Assembly (NCBI GenBank): GCA_964643965.1
Contig: CAZXVH010000052.1
Coordinates: forward strand, 1-33,596
Direction: 5' to 3'
Source of the DNA: GCA-2746795 sp964643965
GTDB lineage: Bacteria; Chloroflexota; Anaerolineae; Promineifilales; Promineifilaceae
Length of the DNA: 33,596 nt
The stretch's first letter is position 1. Each line of letters starts with the position of its first letter. Below, piece by piece: positions 16,169 through 24,123 of this stretch. The translations under genes and the position numbers were made by a program. The notes under the pieces were generated by a model. That model saw only the letters and a program-made list of their open reading frames with translations, did not search any database and was not told where the DNA came from.

Positions 16169-17200
16169 ATGTTGATTGAACAAGCCAGACGCGCCCTGAA
16201 AAGTGGACAAAAATCCAGGGCAGAAGCGCTCCTCTTTCAGGCCGTCCAGGAAGACCCTGATAATTTCCGGGCCTGGCTTTTGCTGGCGGCCGCCACCTCT
16301 TCGCCCCAAAAGAGCCTGGAGTATGTGCAACGCGCTGACATGCTGGCGCCGGACAATCCCTCTGTGGCTAAGGCGCGGCTGTGGGCTGAGGATCGGCTGG
16401 CAAAAGCAAACGAAGCGCAGCCCCCACCCCCCTCTGCCAATCAACGGAATTGGATGCCCTGGCTGTGGGGAACGGCCGTTTTCCTCATAATAGGTCTGGG
16501 GGGAATAACGGCCGTGCTCCTCGTCACACAATGGTTTATGTTCGCCAGCGCCAATCGCTCCCCCCGCCAAATCGCCGACAATCGGCCCACGCCCATCGTG
16601 GAAACAACCGCCACCCCCACCAGCTACTCACCCGTCAATCCACCCCTGGCTGCCGCCGAACCGCGCAGCCAAAGCAAACAAATCGCGCCCGGCGACCTGA
16701 ACGATCCACCGCGCCCCGAATGGACGATCACGCCCACCCCCACCAACACCCCCACGCCCACCCCCACCCTGGTTCCCACTTATCTGGCCCCACAAAACAG
16801 CAAACCAGCCATGCGTCCCTTTGGCGTGGCCCAGGGCGAACCCTGGATCGACGTAGACCTCAGCAGCCAAACCCTCAACGCCTATGAAGGCAACGATCTG
16901 GTTTACACCACCCGCGTATCCAGCGGCCTCAACGAGTTTCCCACCGTCACCGGCATGTTCCGCATTTGGCTGCGCCTTGAAAGCCAGACGATGGACGGAA
17001 CCCGGCTGGGCTATGATTACTACCTGGAAAACGTACCTTATGTCATGTACTTTTTTGAAGATTACGCCCTACATGGCGCATACTGGCACAACAACTTCGG
17101 CTATCCCATGAGTCATGGTTGCGTCAATCTGTCACCCGCCGATGCCCGCTGGCTGTATGAGTGGTCGGCCTATGGCACCGTTGTCAATGTCCATCATTGA
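16169..17200 (+). CDS. L,D-transpeptidase (YkuD) with TPR-like cytoplasmic part and one membrane segment
   Basis: The 343-residue protein has three parts. Residues 1-75 are helical and TPR-like (EQARRALKSGQKSRAEALLF). A strong membrane segment spans about 95-122. A Pro/Thr-rich linker (about 130-215, TPTPTNTPTPTPT) leads to the YkuD domain (about 224-343). The active-site signature is complete: His302 in LHGAYWHNNFG, and SHGCVNL with His316 and the nucleophile Cys318. YkuD enzymes make 3-3 cross-links or attach proteins to peptidoglycan. A cytoplasmic TPR region joined to an external YkuD domain is uncommon and may link it to intracellular partners. It is coupled to the upstream amidase gene (5 bp apart). 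A hairpin (17210-17242) follows its stop. Confidence 0.92.
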   Translation: MLIEQARRALKSGQKSRAEALLFQAVQEDPDNFRAWLLLAAATSSPQKSLEYVQRADMLAPDNPSVAKARLWAEDRLAKANEAQPPPPSANQRNWMPWLWGTAVFLIIGLGGITAVLLVTQWFMFASANRSPRQIADNRPTPIVETTATPTSYSPVNPPLAAAEPRSQSKQIAPGDLNDPPRPEWTITPTPTNTPTPTPTLVPTYLAPQNSKPAMRPFGVAQGEPWIDVDLSSQTLNAYEGNDLVYTTRVSSGLNEFPTVTGMFRIWLRLESQTMDGTRLGYDYYLENVPYVMYFFEDYALHGAYWHNNFGYPMSHGCVNLSPADARWLYEWSAYGTVVNVHH

Positions 17201-17209
17201 GACGACTCG

Positions 17210-17242
17210 AGCCTGGTTCAATCTGAGAGATCGAACCAGGCT
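17210..17242 (+). terminator. Hairpin after the L,D-transpeptidase gene
   Basis: AGCCTGGTTC (17210-17219) and GAACCAGGCT (17233-17242) form a perfect 10-bp stem with a 13-base loop, ten bases after the stop codon. There is no U-tract, so termination efficiency is uncertain. Confidence 0.65.
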
Positions 17243-17277
17243 TCCAGCGCAAACCTTATTTCCCTCTGCCACATTTC

Positions 17278-17286
17278 TGTTATAAT
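17278..17286 (+). promoter_or_regulatory. Extended -10 promoter element
   Basis: TGTTATAAT is a consensus TATAAT with the TGn extension, which can compensate for a weak -35; no good -35 is seen. It sits between a terminator-like hairpin and a short ORF with AGGG before its ATG, so a small transcript beginning near 17293 is plausible. Confidence 0.5.
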
Positions 17287-17321
17287 CTGGCGACTAAAAT
17301 CTCGGTGAAAGTAGACAGGGA

Positions 17322-17489
17322 ATGACCATTTCCAAAAAACCACAAGATTCAACTAGTTCTCGTAAGCGCAAAGCCCGATTTAGCGGCCGTCATAGCCCCT
17401 ATCGGGATTTTTTTTGCCTATGCGTATCGCTCACCATAGCACGATTTTCCAAATCGCGTATTGATGGGAAAAATCACACGTCGATTTAA
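17322..17489 (+). other. Short basic ORF overlapping an intrinsic terminator (leader peptide or gene remnant)
   Basis: ATG at 17322 follows AGGG (17317-17320) and opens a 55-codon frame. Its first part is rich in Ser, Lys and Arg (KKPQDSTSSRKRKARF) and it ends at the TAA at 17487-17489. The frame is interrupted at RNA level by a stem followed by eight Ts (17374-17415), so full-length translation would need read-through. I do not recognise the peptide. It may be a regulatory leader, a decayed gene end, or chance. Confidence 0.3.
17374..17415 (+). terminator. Intrinsic terminator upstream of purA
   Basis: CCCGAT (17374-17379) pairs with ATCGGG (17401-17406) across a 21-base loop and is followed by eight Ts (17408-17415). 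The stem is short but the U-tract is strong. It would end transcripts started at 17278-17286 before they reach purA, so it may be an attenuator. Confidence 0.6.
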
Positions 17490-17493
17490 AAAA

Positions 17494-17653
17494 TCGGCGT
17501 GGTTCAAATATCCATGAAATTAGCTTGACACATTTTTGTGGCGTGATCTCTTTTTTGTGATGACAGCGAATTTTAGAAGGGAGCGAATTCATTATTTTCT
17601 AAAATTCGTTATCATCATTGTAAAAAGTGTAAAGCTAACTTGAACCATGCCGA
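17494..17653. repeat. Large imperfect palindrome (~160 bp) upstream of purA, MITE-like or structured leader
   Basis: Three blocks recur in inverted order around a centre near 17588. Block (a) is 17494-17507 with 17640-17653 (13 of 14). Block (b) is 17520-17537 with 17622-17638 (near match with one gap). Block (c) is 17559-17578 with 17597-17616 (18 of 20 identical as inverted repeats). Unmatched spacers lie only in the left arm. The inner block makes a 20-bp stem with an 18-base loop. No transposase or clear target-site duplication is visible. Confidence 0.7.
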
Positions 17654-17678
17654 AAAATCGATCTGCAGGAGAAATAAC

Positions 17679-18971
17679 ATGCCACTTAACATCATTATTG
17701 GCGCTCAATGGGGTGATGAAGGCAAAGGACGTTACACCGATTTACTGGCCGCAGAAGCCGATGCGGTGGCTCGTTTCAGCGGTGGCGACAACGCCGGCCA
17801 CACCATCACCGTGGCCGACGAGGTGTTTAAGCTGCATTTGATTCCCTCAGGTATCATCCATGAACAAGCCATCTGCCTCATTGGGAATGGCGTGGTGTTA
17901 AACCCGGCCGTCATGCTGCGCGAAATGGCGGCATTGGCGGCACGGGGTATTGATGTCGGTCCGGCTCGTTTGAAAATCAGCCAGTCAGCTCATCTCATCA
18001 CCCCCGCTCATATCGCCCTGGACAAGGCCCAAGAGAAGCAGTTAGAGAAAGGCGCCATCGGCACCACCCTACGCGGCATCGGCCCCGCTTACACAGACAA
18101 AATCGCCCGCTCCGGGCTACGCGCTGAGTTGTTCGCCCACCCGGATGCGTTGGTTGACGCCATCCACGACCATGTGGCAAAACATAATGAGACATTGACT
18201 AAAATTTATGGCGCAGCAGCGCTGGACGCCACCGCCATTGCCGCTGAATACGCCGCCTATGCGCCACAACTGGCGTCTCACCTGGTGGATGGCGTGGCGC
18301 TGCTAGATGAACTGCTGCAAAACGGCCGTTCCGTCTTAGCAGAAGGCGCTCAAGGCACATTCCTGGACATCGATCACGGCACTTACCCCTTTGTCACCAG
18401 TTCCTCGCCCACCGCTGGCGGCGCTCTCACCGGCCTGGGCGTGGGTCCCAAGCAGGTAGGCCGGGTGATCGGCGTGGCCAAGGCATTTACCAGCCGGGTG
18501 GGCAGCGGCCCCTTCCCGTGTGAGGCAGAGGGGGAAACGGCCGTTCGTCTGCGCGGCGACGGGTCTAATCCCTGGGATGAATTTGGCGTCACCACCGGCC
18601 GGGCGCGGCGGGTGGGCTGGCTGGATTTGGTTATGCTGCGCCATGCCCGCCGCATCAACAGCTTCACCGATTTAGCCATCACCAAGCTGGATGTTCTCAG
18701 CGGCCTATCTGAAATCCCGGTCTGCATAGCTTATAAATTAGACGGCGAGATCATCGACGCCTTCCCGCACAGCCTGGCAGAACTGGAGCGCTGCCAACCC
18801 GTGTTAGAAACGCTGCCCGGCTGGCAGGAAGACGTCACTCAGGCCCGCGCCTGGCAGGATTTACCGGCCGCTGCCCGGCAATATATCGACTACATCGCGG
18901 AAAAAACGCAAACGCCGGTCAGCTATATCTCGGTCGGCCCCGGCCGGGCGCAAGTGGTGCAGAGGAGGTAA
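17679..18971 (+). CDS. purA: Adenylosuccinate synthetase
   Basis: The 430-residue protein starts at the ATG at 17679, with AGGAG seven bases before; an earlier in-frame TTG has no such support. The N-terminal GTP-binding and catalytic signature GAQWGDEGKG (residues 8-17) contains the catalytic Asp13, and GGDNAGHT holds His41. The IMP-binding GTTLRGIGPAY and QGTFLDIDHGTYPFVTSS segments and the C-terminal SVGPGRAQ are present. PurA condenses IMP and aspartate with GTP, the first committed step to AMP. Arg and Tyr replace the usual Lys-Ile after GKG (GRYTD), a small departure. The DUF6062-type gene begins 5 bp after the stop, with its ribosome-binding site inside the purA end. The leader contains a large palindrome, so regulation at RNA level is possible. 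Confidence 0.98.
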   Translation: MPLNIIIGAQWGDEGKGRYTDLLAAEADAVARFSGGDNAGHTITVADEVFKLHLIPSGIIHEQAICLIGNGVVLNPAVMLREMAALAARGIDVGPARLKISQSAHLITPAHIALDKAQEKQLEKGAIGTTLRGIGPAYTDKIARSGLRAELFAHPDALVDAIHDHVAKHNETLTKIYGAAALDATAIAAEYAAYAPQLASHLVDGVALLDELLQNGRSVLAEGAQGTFLDIDHGTYPFVTSSSPTAGGALTGLGVGPKQVGRVIGVAKAFTSRVGSGPFPCEAEGETAVRLRGDGSNPWDEFGVTTGRARRVGWLDLVMLRHARRINSFTDLAITKLDVLSGLSEIPVCIAYKLDGEIIDAFPHSLAELERCQPVLETLPGWQEDVTQARAWQDLPAAARQYIDYIAEKTQTPVSYISVGPGRAQVVQRR

Positions 18972-18976
18972 GGCTG

Positions 18977-19720
18977 ATGCCCCAATTAACCCCCTTTAGT
19001 TACCATGAAATCATCGAAGCCAGCGATCAGCCCGGCTGCCCGGTTTGTCGCTGGTCGAATATCTCCGTAGAACGGCAGCTAAAAGGGCTGATTTTCGACA
19101 GCGTGAATGATGTGGATACGCGCCTGGGCATCCGGGAATCGCTCGGTTTTTGCCCGGAACATGCCTGGCAGTTGCCAGAATCTGAGGATAATGCGCCGCT
19201 GGGTATTGCCTTTATTTACCGCGATGTGTTGAATACCGTTAACAAATCATTGGACAAAATTAGCTTCAGCCAGAGCAAAGCCGCCTTCTTAAAATCCAAG
19301 CTCTGGCCAAGAAACACGCCGGCCCATGCGGAGGCTAAAAATGCCAGCATCGCCGCCAACTTGTTTGCTGTGGAACCGTGTCCCGCTTGTGTCCGAAAAA
19401 AAGAGATGGCCGGCCTGGCGATAACGGCCGTTGTCGAGACCCTGGCCGAAAAGGATGTGCGCATGACGGCCGCCATGCACAAAACAGACGGCTTCTGTTT
19501 CCCCCACCTGCGGGTCGCCCTGGACACCGCCCCCAACGAAGCTACCTTCCAGCTGCTCGTGCAAACCCACCAGGCCAAACTCGCCGCCCTCATCGCCGAA
19601 CTGGACGAGTTTATCCGCAAAAACGATTACCGCTTCCAGCATGAAGGCTTTGACGCCGAAGCAGATAGCTGGCGTCGCGCCCTCAGTCTGATGGTGGGGC
19701 CTGATAAGAAACGAACATGA
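18977..19720 (+). CDS. DUF6062-type Cys-rich protein, probable metal-binding
   Basis: The 247-residue protein has two similar halves, each with a CPxC pair followed by a Cys-Pro/Phe-x-His motif. The first half has GCPVCRW near residue 20 and GFCPEHAW near 55. The second has CPACVRKKEM near 135 and GFCFPHLRVAL near 170. The spacing suggests two zinc-binding sites from an ancient duplication. I recall this pattern in DUF6062 proteins of Chloroflexota; no biochemical function is known to me. The ATG at 18977 uses the AGGAGG that overlaps the end of purA, so it is co-transcribed and probably coupled with purA. No membrane segments or signal peptide are seen. Confidence 0.7.
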   Translation: MPQLTPFSYHEIIEASDQPGCPVCRWSNISVERQLKGLIFDSVNDVDTRLGIRESLGFCPEHAWQLPESEDNAPLGIAFIYRDVLNTVNKSLDKISFSQSKAAFLKSKLWPRNTPAHAEAKNASIAANLFAVEPCPACVRKKEMAGLAITAVVETLAEKDVRMTAAMHKTDGFCFPHLRVALDTAPNEATFQLLVQTHQAKLAALIAELDEFIRKNDYRFQHEGFDAEADSWRRALSLMVGPDKKRT

Positions 19721-19843
19721 AGCGTTTGAACAGAAATTGGAGATTCAACTACTCTCTCATCTCTATTGAAAATAATCGTCCCAGTAAGCCCAGTCGTAAG
19801 GGATGACCACCTATACTATCCTCGTACCTTTTTTATTAGATTT

Positions 19844-19888
19844 GTAACTATACAGACTCTCTGGCTGTGGCCGCACCTGTACAGTTAC
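19844..19888 (+). promoter_or_regulatory. Inverted repeat in the leader of the ACP gene
   Basis: GTAACTATACAG (19844-19855) is the reverse complement of CTGTACAGTTAC (19877-19888) except for one base. A 21-base loop lies between. It sits about 105 bp before the ACP start in an otherwise unassigned 273-bp gap and could be an operator or an RNA stem. Confidence 0.45.
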
Positions 19889-19993
19889 TCGGATTTTAAG
19901 CAAATAGAGATGGGATTGCTGTAAACGCAGCCAGTTTTTCAATTTTCCAGCCAAGAATTGCTGCCAGCTATCTTCCAAATCGGGGATGGAAAC

Positions 19994-20257
19994 GTGGATA
20001 TTCGTCAACAAATCAAACAATTTATCGCCCAAAATTTCCTCTTTACCGGGGATGCAGACAGTTTGGATGAAGATACCTCCTTCATGGAAGAGGGCATCGT
20101 CGATTCAATGGGGACCCTGGAACTGATCCTCTTCGTCGAAGAGACATTTCAGTTTTTAGTGGCAGACGACGAAATTGAGCCAGATAATTTCGATTCGGTC
20201 AACAATCTCTGTCGCTACATCCAGCGAAAAACGGCCGTTGCCGCCGTTGTTTCCTAA
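19994..20257 (+). CDS. Acyl carrier protein (stand-alone)
   Basis: The 87-residue protein starts at the GTG at 19994 (reading MDIRQQIKQFI), just after a GGGGATGG stretch. An upstream ATG would add 12 residues unlike any ACP. The phosphopantetheine attachment site is Ser38 in GIVDSMGTLEL, close to the DSL consensus. Acidic helices on both sides (DADSLDEDTSFMEEG and VADDEIEPDNFDS) are typical. It should carry an acyl or aminoacyl group activated by the AMP-dependent ligase encoded next. Stand-alone carriers of this sort occur with dedicated ligases rather than with fatty-acid synthesis; the fab genes are not here. The interval to the ligase gene contains the assembly gap. Confidence 0.88.
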   Translation: MDIRQQIKQFIAQNFLFTGDADSLDEDTSFMEEGIVDSMGTLELILFVEETFQFLVADDEIEPDNFDSVNNLCRYIQRKTAVAAVVS

Positions 20258-20566
20258 TCTGGACAAGCCCCAGAACCAAAAAATTATGACGTCGAATTGG
20301 CAATGCANNNNNNNNNNNNNNNNNNNNNNNNNNNNNNNNNNNNNNNNNNNNNNNNNNNNNNNNNNNNNNNNNNNNNNNNNNNNNNNNNNNNNNNNNNNNN
20401 NNNNNNNATTGGCAATGCATCGCATTGGCGCAAGTTTTCACGAATTTCTTTTTCGCGTTAATACTTCGGCATTGCTCAGCGCAGGTTCGCGTTCATTCCA
20501 TGCAAAAACCTGTTTACTGAGATGCGACCGCAGCCACCAGCATCGTTACGAAAAAGGGATGTAAAC
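20258..20566. other. Assembly gap (100 Ns, 20308-20407) between ACP and ligase genes
   Basis: Exactly 100 Ns, the conventional unknown-length gap, are flanked by the same 12-mer ATTGGCAATGCA at 20296-20307 and 20408-20419. The simplest reading is two contigs that overlap by 12 bases and were not merged. The remaining ~210 bases show no gene. The ligase ribosome-binding site AAAGGGA lies near 20553-20559. Confidence 0.9.
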
Positions 20567-22102
20567 ATGCTTCTCGTGCAGCAATTTTTAGAGGACAGCG
20601 CCGGCCGTTTTCCGCAAAAAACGGCGCTCATCTGTGGCCACACTCGTTTAACCTATGCCCAGGTAGATAGCATGGCAAACCGCCTGGCACAAGCATTGCA
20701 AGATCATGGGCTGCGGCGTGGCGACCGGGTGGTCTTGTATTTGCCCAACTCGGTGGCGCTGGTGGTGGGCATTTTTGCCGTCCTCAAGGCAAACGGCGTG
20801 TTTGTGGTCATCAATGCCACCACCAAACAAGACAAGCTGGCCTATATGGTCAACAACTGCCAGGCGCAGGCGATGATTGCCCGGGGCAAATCGGCTGCTC
20901 TCATCGAAGCGGTCAAAAAGGAAGCGCCAACCGTGCAGTACACTGTTTTTACAGGTAAAGAGGCGGAAACGGCCGTTACCCACCAGGCGCACAGCCAAAC
21001 CTTCGCCGAAATCCAGGATGTGTATGGGGAAACGGCCGTTGCCAACCAGTGCATCGATCAAGATTTAGCCTGCCTCATCTACACTTCCGGCAGCACCGGC
21101 GACCCCAAAGGGGTCATGTCCGCCCACAGCAACGTCGTCTTTGCCGCCTCCTCCATCATCAGCTACCTGCAAAACACGCCCGACGACATCGTATTCTGCG
21201 CCCTGCCACTCTCCTTTGATTATGGCCTGTACCAACTGCTGATGGTCTTCAAATTTGGCGGCACACTGCTGCTGGAGCCGTCGTTCGCTTATCCAGCCAA
21301 AGCGCTGCGCCTCATGGCCGAGGAGCAGGTGACCGGTTTTCCCGGCGTACCCACCATGTTCGCCCTGCTGCTGCAAATGGACTTGAGCAAATACGATCTC
21401 CGCGCCTTACGTTATATCACCAATACCGCCGCTGCCCTGCCGCCCAAACATATCCAGGAAATTCGCCAGCTTTTCCCCTGGGCCACGCTCTACTCCATGT
21501 ATGGCCTCACCGAGACCAAGCGCACCCTCTACCTGCCTCCTGACCAACTCGACGAGCGGCCCGGCTCGGTAGGCGTCGCCATTCCCGGCACAGAAGTATG
21601 GTTGGAAGATGAACAGGGTCAGCGGCTTGGCCCCGGTGAAATCGGGGAACTGGTCATTCGCGGCGGCCATGTCATGCGTGGTTACTGGCAAAAGCCGGAA
21701 GCCACCGCCCAGCGCTACCGGCCCGGCCCTCTGCCCAACGAACGGGTCTGCTACAGCGGCGACTTGTTCCGCATGGACGCAGATGGCTATCTCTACTTTG
21801 TCGGCCGTAAAGATGACATCATCAAGAGCCGGGGCGAAAAGGTGGCGCCCAAAGAGGTGGAGAATGTGATTTATGGGCTGCCGGGGGTGGTGGAAACGGC
21901 CGTTATCGGCGTTCCGGATCCTATTTTAGGCGAAGCCATCAAAGCCTTCGTCGTGGCGCCAAACGTCGATCTGACCGAAAAAGATGTCATCCGTCACTGC
22001 CGCGCCCACCTGGAAGAGTTCATGGTTCCCCAAATCATCGAATTCACAACCGACTTGCCCAAGACCAGCAGCGGCAAAATTACCAAAAAAGAACTTCACT
22101 GA
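20567..22102 (+). CDS. AMP-dependent acyl/aminoacyl ligase (ANL superfamily)
   Basis: The 511-residue protein starts at the ATG at 20567, after AAAGGGA. All main ANL motifs are visible: the P-loop YTSGSTGDPKG (172-182), the aromatic SMYGLTETKR motif, a YSGDLFRMDADGYLYFVGR stretch with the hinge region, and the C-terminal catalytic Lys504 in TSSGKITKKEL. Enzymes of this type adenylate a carboxylic acid and transfer it to CoA or a carrier-protein thiol. The ACP gene just upstream makes ACP the likely acceptor. The layout ACP, ligase and asparagine-synthetase-like amidotransferase resembles sets known next to exosortase/polysaccharide loci, where such ligases are named but not characterised. The substrate is unknown. 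Three AACGGCCGTT copies lie in the gene. Confidence 0.92.
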   Translation: MLLVQQFLEDSAGRFPQKTALICGHTRLTYAQVDSMANRLAQALQDHGLRRGDRVVLYLPNSVALVVGIFAVLKANGVFVVINATTKQDKLAYMVNNCQAQAMIARGKSAALIEAVKKEAPTVQYTVFTGKEAETAVTHQAHSQTFAEIQDVYGETAVANQCIDQDLACLIYTSGSTGDPKGVMSAHSNVVFAASSIISYLQNTPDDIVFCALPLSFDYGLYQLLMVFKFGGTLLLEPSFAYPAKALRLMAEEQVTGFPGVPTMFALLLQMDLSKYDLRALRYITNTAAALPPKHIQEIRQLFPWATLYSMYGLTETKRTLYLPPDQLDERPGSVGVAIPGTEVWLEDEQGQRLGPGEIGELVIRGGHVMRGYWQKPEATAQRYRPGPLPNERVCYSGDLFRMDADGYLYFVGRKDDIIKSRGEKVAPKEVENVIYGLPGVVETAVIGVPDPILGEAIKAFVVAPNVDLTEKDVIRHCRAHLEEFMVPQIIEFTTDLPKTSSGKITKKELH

Positions 22103-22125
22103 TCATTGTCCACTGTAAACTTGCT

Positions 22126-24123
22126 ATGTGCGGAATCGTTGGCATTCTCAACCAAATAGAACAGCAGCCCATCAGCGAGATGCAGATGCGGGCCATGCTG
22201 GGCGCGGTACGCCACCGGGGGCCGGATCAGTTTGGCGTTTACCGCTTTCAGGATGAACAGAGCGGCGTGGGACTGGGCAATGCCCGCTTGAGCATCATTG
22301 ACCTGGGTGGCGGGCAACAGCCCATCAGCAACGAAACCGGCGACATCTGGATCGTGTTCAACGGCGAAATCTTCAACTATGTGGAATTGCGGCCCGTCTT
22401 GCAAAAGCTGGGTCATTGCCTGGCTACCGCCTCCGATACCGAGATCATCGTGCATCTATACGAAGAATACGGCCCCGACTGCGTACAGCATCTCAACGGC
22501 CAGTTCGCCTTTGCCATTTGGGATGAACGAGAACACACCCTGTTTATGGCCCGCGACCGCGCCGGTATCCGCCCACTTTACTACACGGAACAGGGTGGCG
22601 CTCTGCTGTTTGCCTCAGAAATTAAAGCGCTGCTCACCGATGACCGGGTAACGGCCGTTCTCGATCCCCTCACCCTCGACCAGATATTCACCTACTGGAG
22701 TCCGCTCTCGCCGCGTTCCGCCTTCGTGGGCATCCACACCCTGCCGCCCGGCCATTGGCTGCTGGCAAAACCGGGACAGCCCATCCAAATTAAAGCGTAC
22801 TGGCAGCCCCACTTTCCCGATAAGGACGCCCCACCCCCCGACTACTCTCTGGACGAGGCGGCCGCCCATCTGCGCCAGCTTTTGGTTGACGCCACCCAAA
22901 TTCGGCTCCGTGCCGATGTACCGGTGGGCGCTTATCTCAGCGGTGGCCTGGACTCCTCCGCCATCGCCGCTTTTATTCGCCATTACACAGGCAGTCATCT
23001 GGAAACCTTCTCCATCGCTTTCGACGACGCCGCCTTCGACGAAAGCCGCTTCCAGCAGCGCATGGCCGCTCACCTGGGCACAACTCACCACATCGTCACC
23101 GCCACTCACCAGGATATTGGCGACGCCTTCCCCCAGGTCATCTGGCACACCGAAACGCCGCTGACGCGCACCTCGCCCGCCCCGCTTTTTCTGCTTTCCA
23201 AACTGGTGCAGGAGAAGCAGTTCAAAGTCGTCCTCACCGGCGAAGGAGCCGATGAGTTCCTGGGCGGCTACAATATCTTCAAAGAGAACAAGGTGCGCCG
23301 CTTTTGGGCGCGAGAGCCAGATTCCGCTTTGCGCCCTCGGCTGCTGACCCGGCTCTATCCCTATATCGCCGCTTTGGGACAGGGTAGCGACGCCTATTTA
23401 CGCAAGTTTTTTGGCCACGCCCTCACCGAAACAGCCAATCCATATTATTCGCACCTGATTCGCTGGCGCAATACCAGCCGCAGCAAACGCCTGTTCTCTC
23501 CGGCGCTCAAAGCGAAACTAGATGGGGAGGAAACGGCCGTTCCCTCCCTGCCTCTCCATTTTGAGAAGTGGACCCCGCTGGCCCAGGCACAGTTTTTAGA
23601 AATCACGGTGTTTATGGCTGAATACCTGCTCTCCTCCCAAGGGGATCGGGTGGCGATGGCTCACTCCATCGAAGGGCGCTTCCCCTTTTTAGACCACCGG
23701 GTGATGGAATTTGCCAATCAGCTACCGCCCCATTACAAACTGCGTGGTCTCGACGAGAAGCATGTCCTTAAACGAGCCGTCTCAGATTTGCTGCCGCCGG
23801 AAATCTGGAATCGGCCCAAACGACCGTACCGGGCGCCCATTCACCGCAGCTTCTTCCCTGAGAAACGGCCGTTGCCCTGGGTGCGTGATATGCTTTCACC
23901 GGAAAAAATAGAGGCGGCCGGCTGCTTCCATCCGCCAGCCATCACCGCCCTCATCAACAAAGTGGAACGCCTGGGTCAACTCAGCGAAAGCGACGACATG
24001 ACCCTGGCCGGCATTCTCTCCACCCAGCTTGTCTACCAGCAATTCGTGGCCCATCCGCAGCCCGGCCCACCCCTCACCCCGCAAGACGACGTAAAATCAA
24101 TCAACAGGAGCTATCCCTCATGA
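22126..24123 (+). CDS. Asparagine synthetase (glutamine-hydrolysing)-like amidotransferase
   Basis: The 665-residue protein starts directly with MCGIVGI, so the nucleophile Cys2 of the class II glutaminase domain is in place. RHRGPDQFG and the glutamine-site segments follow. The synthetase domain has the ATP-pyrophosphatase loop SGGLDSS at 272-278 and the conserved GEGADEFLGGY. AsnB makes asparagine from aspartate, but paralogues in secondary-metabolite and polysaccharide loci amidate other carboxylates. The setting here, between a ligase and a NadE-like gene with a carrier protein nearby, favours the second role. No ribosome-binding site precedes the ATG, which lies 23 bp after the ligase stop, so coupling is likely. 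Its stop overlaps the next start (ATGA). Confidence 0.92.
   Translation: MCGIVGILNQIEQQPISEMQMRAMLGAVRHRGPDQFGVYRFQDEQSGVGLGNARLSIIDLGGGQQPISNETGDIWIVFNGEIFNYVELRPVLQKLGHCLATASDTEIIVHLYEEYGPDCVQHLNGQFAFAIWDEREHTLFMARDRAGIRPLYYTEQGGALLFASEIKALLTDDRVTAVLDPLTLDQIFTYWSPLSPRSAFVGIHTLPPGHWLLAKPGQPIQIKAYWQPHFPDKDAPPPDYSLDEAAAHLRQLLVDATQIRLRADVPVGAYLSGGLDSSAIAAFIRHYTGSHLETFSIAFDDAAFDESRFQQRMAAHLGTTHHIVTATHQDIGDAFPQVIWHTETPLTRTSPAPLFLLSKLVQEKQFKVVLTGEGADEFLGGYNIFKENKVRRFWAREPDSALRPRLLTRLYPYIAALGQGSDAYLRKFFGHALTETANPYYSHLIRWRNTSRSKRLFSPALKAKLDGEETAVPSLPLHFEKWTPLAQAQFLEITVFMAEYLLSSQGDRVAMAHSIEGRFPFLDHRVMEFANQLPPHYKLRGLDEKHVLKRAVSDLLPPEIWNRPKRPYRAPIHRSFFPEKRPLPWVRDMLSPEKIEAAGCFHPPAITALINKVERLGQLSESDDMTLAGILSTQLVYQQFVAHPQPGPPLTPQDDVKSINRSYPS

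Larger units (their letters stand above)
17201..17678 (+). other. Long non-coding region between the L,D-transpeptidase gene and purA
   Basis: This 478-bp region holds, in order: a terminator-like hairpin, an extended -10 promoter (TGTTATAAT), a short basic ORF with an intrinsic terminator inside it, two small GATTT...AAATC hairpins (17440-17493), a ~160-bp imperfect palindrome, and the purA ribosome-binding site AGGAG (17667-17671). The main parts are listed separately. Confidence 0.7.

Noticed and set aside
20156..20564. ORFs running through the N gap
   Set aside because: They are produced by translating Ns as open sequence; there is no real coding evidence.
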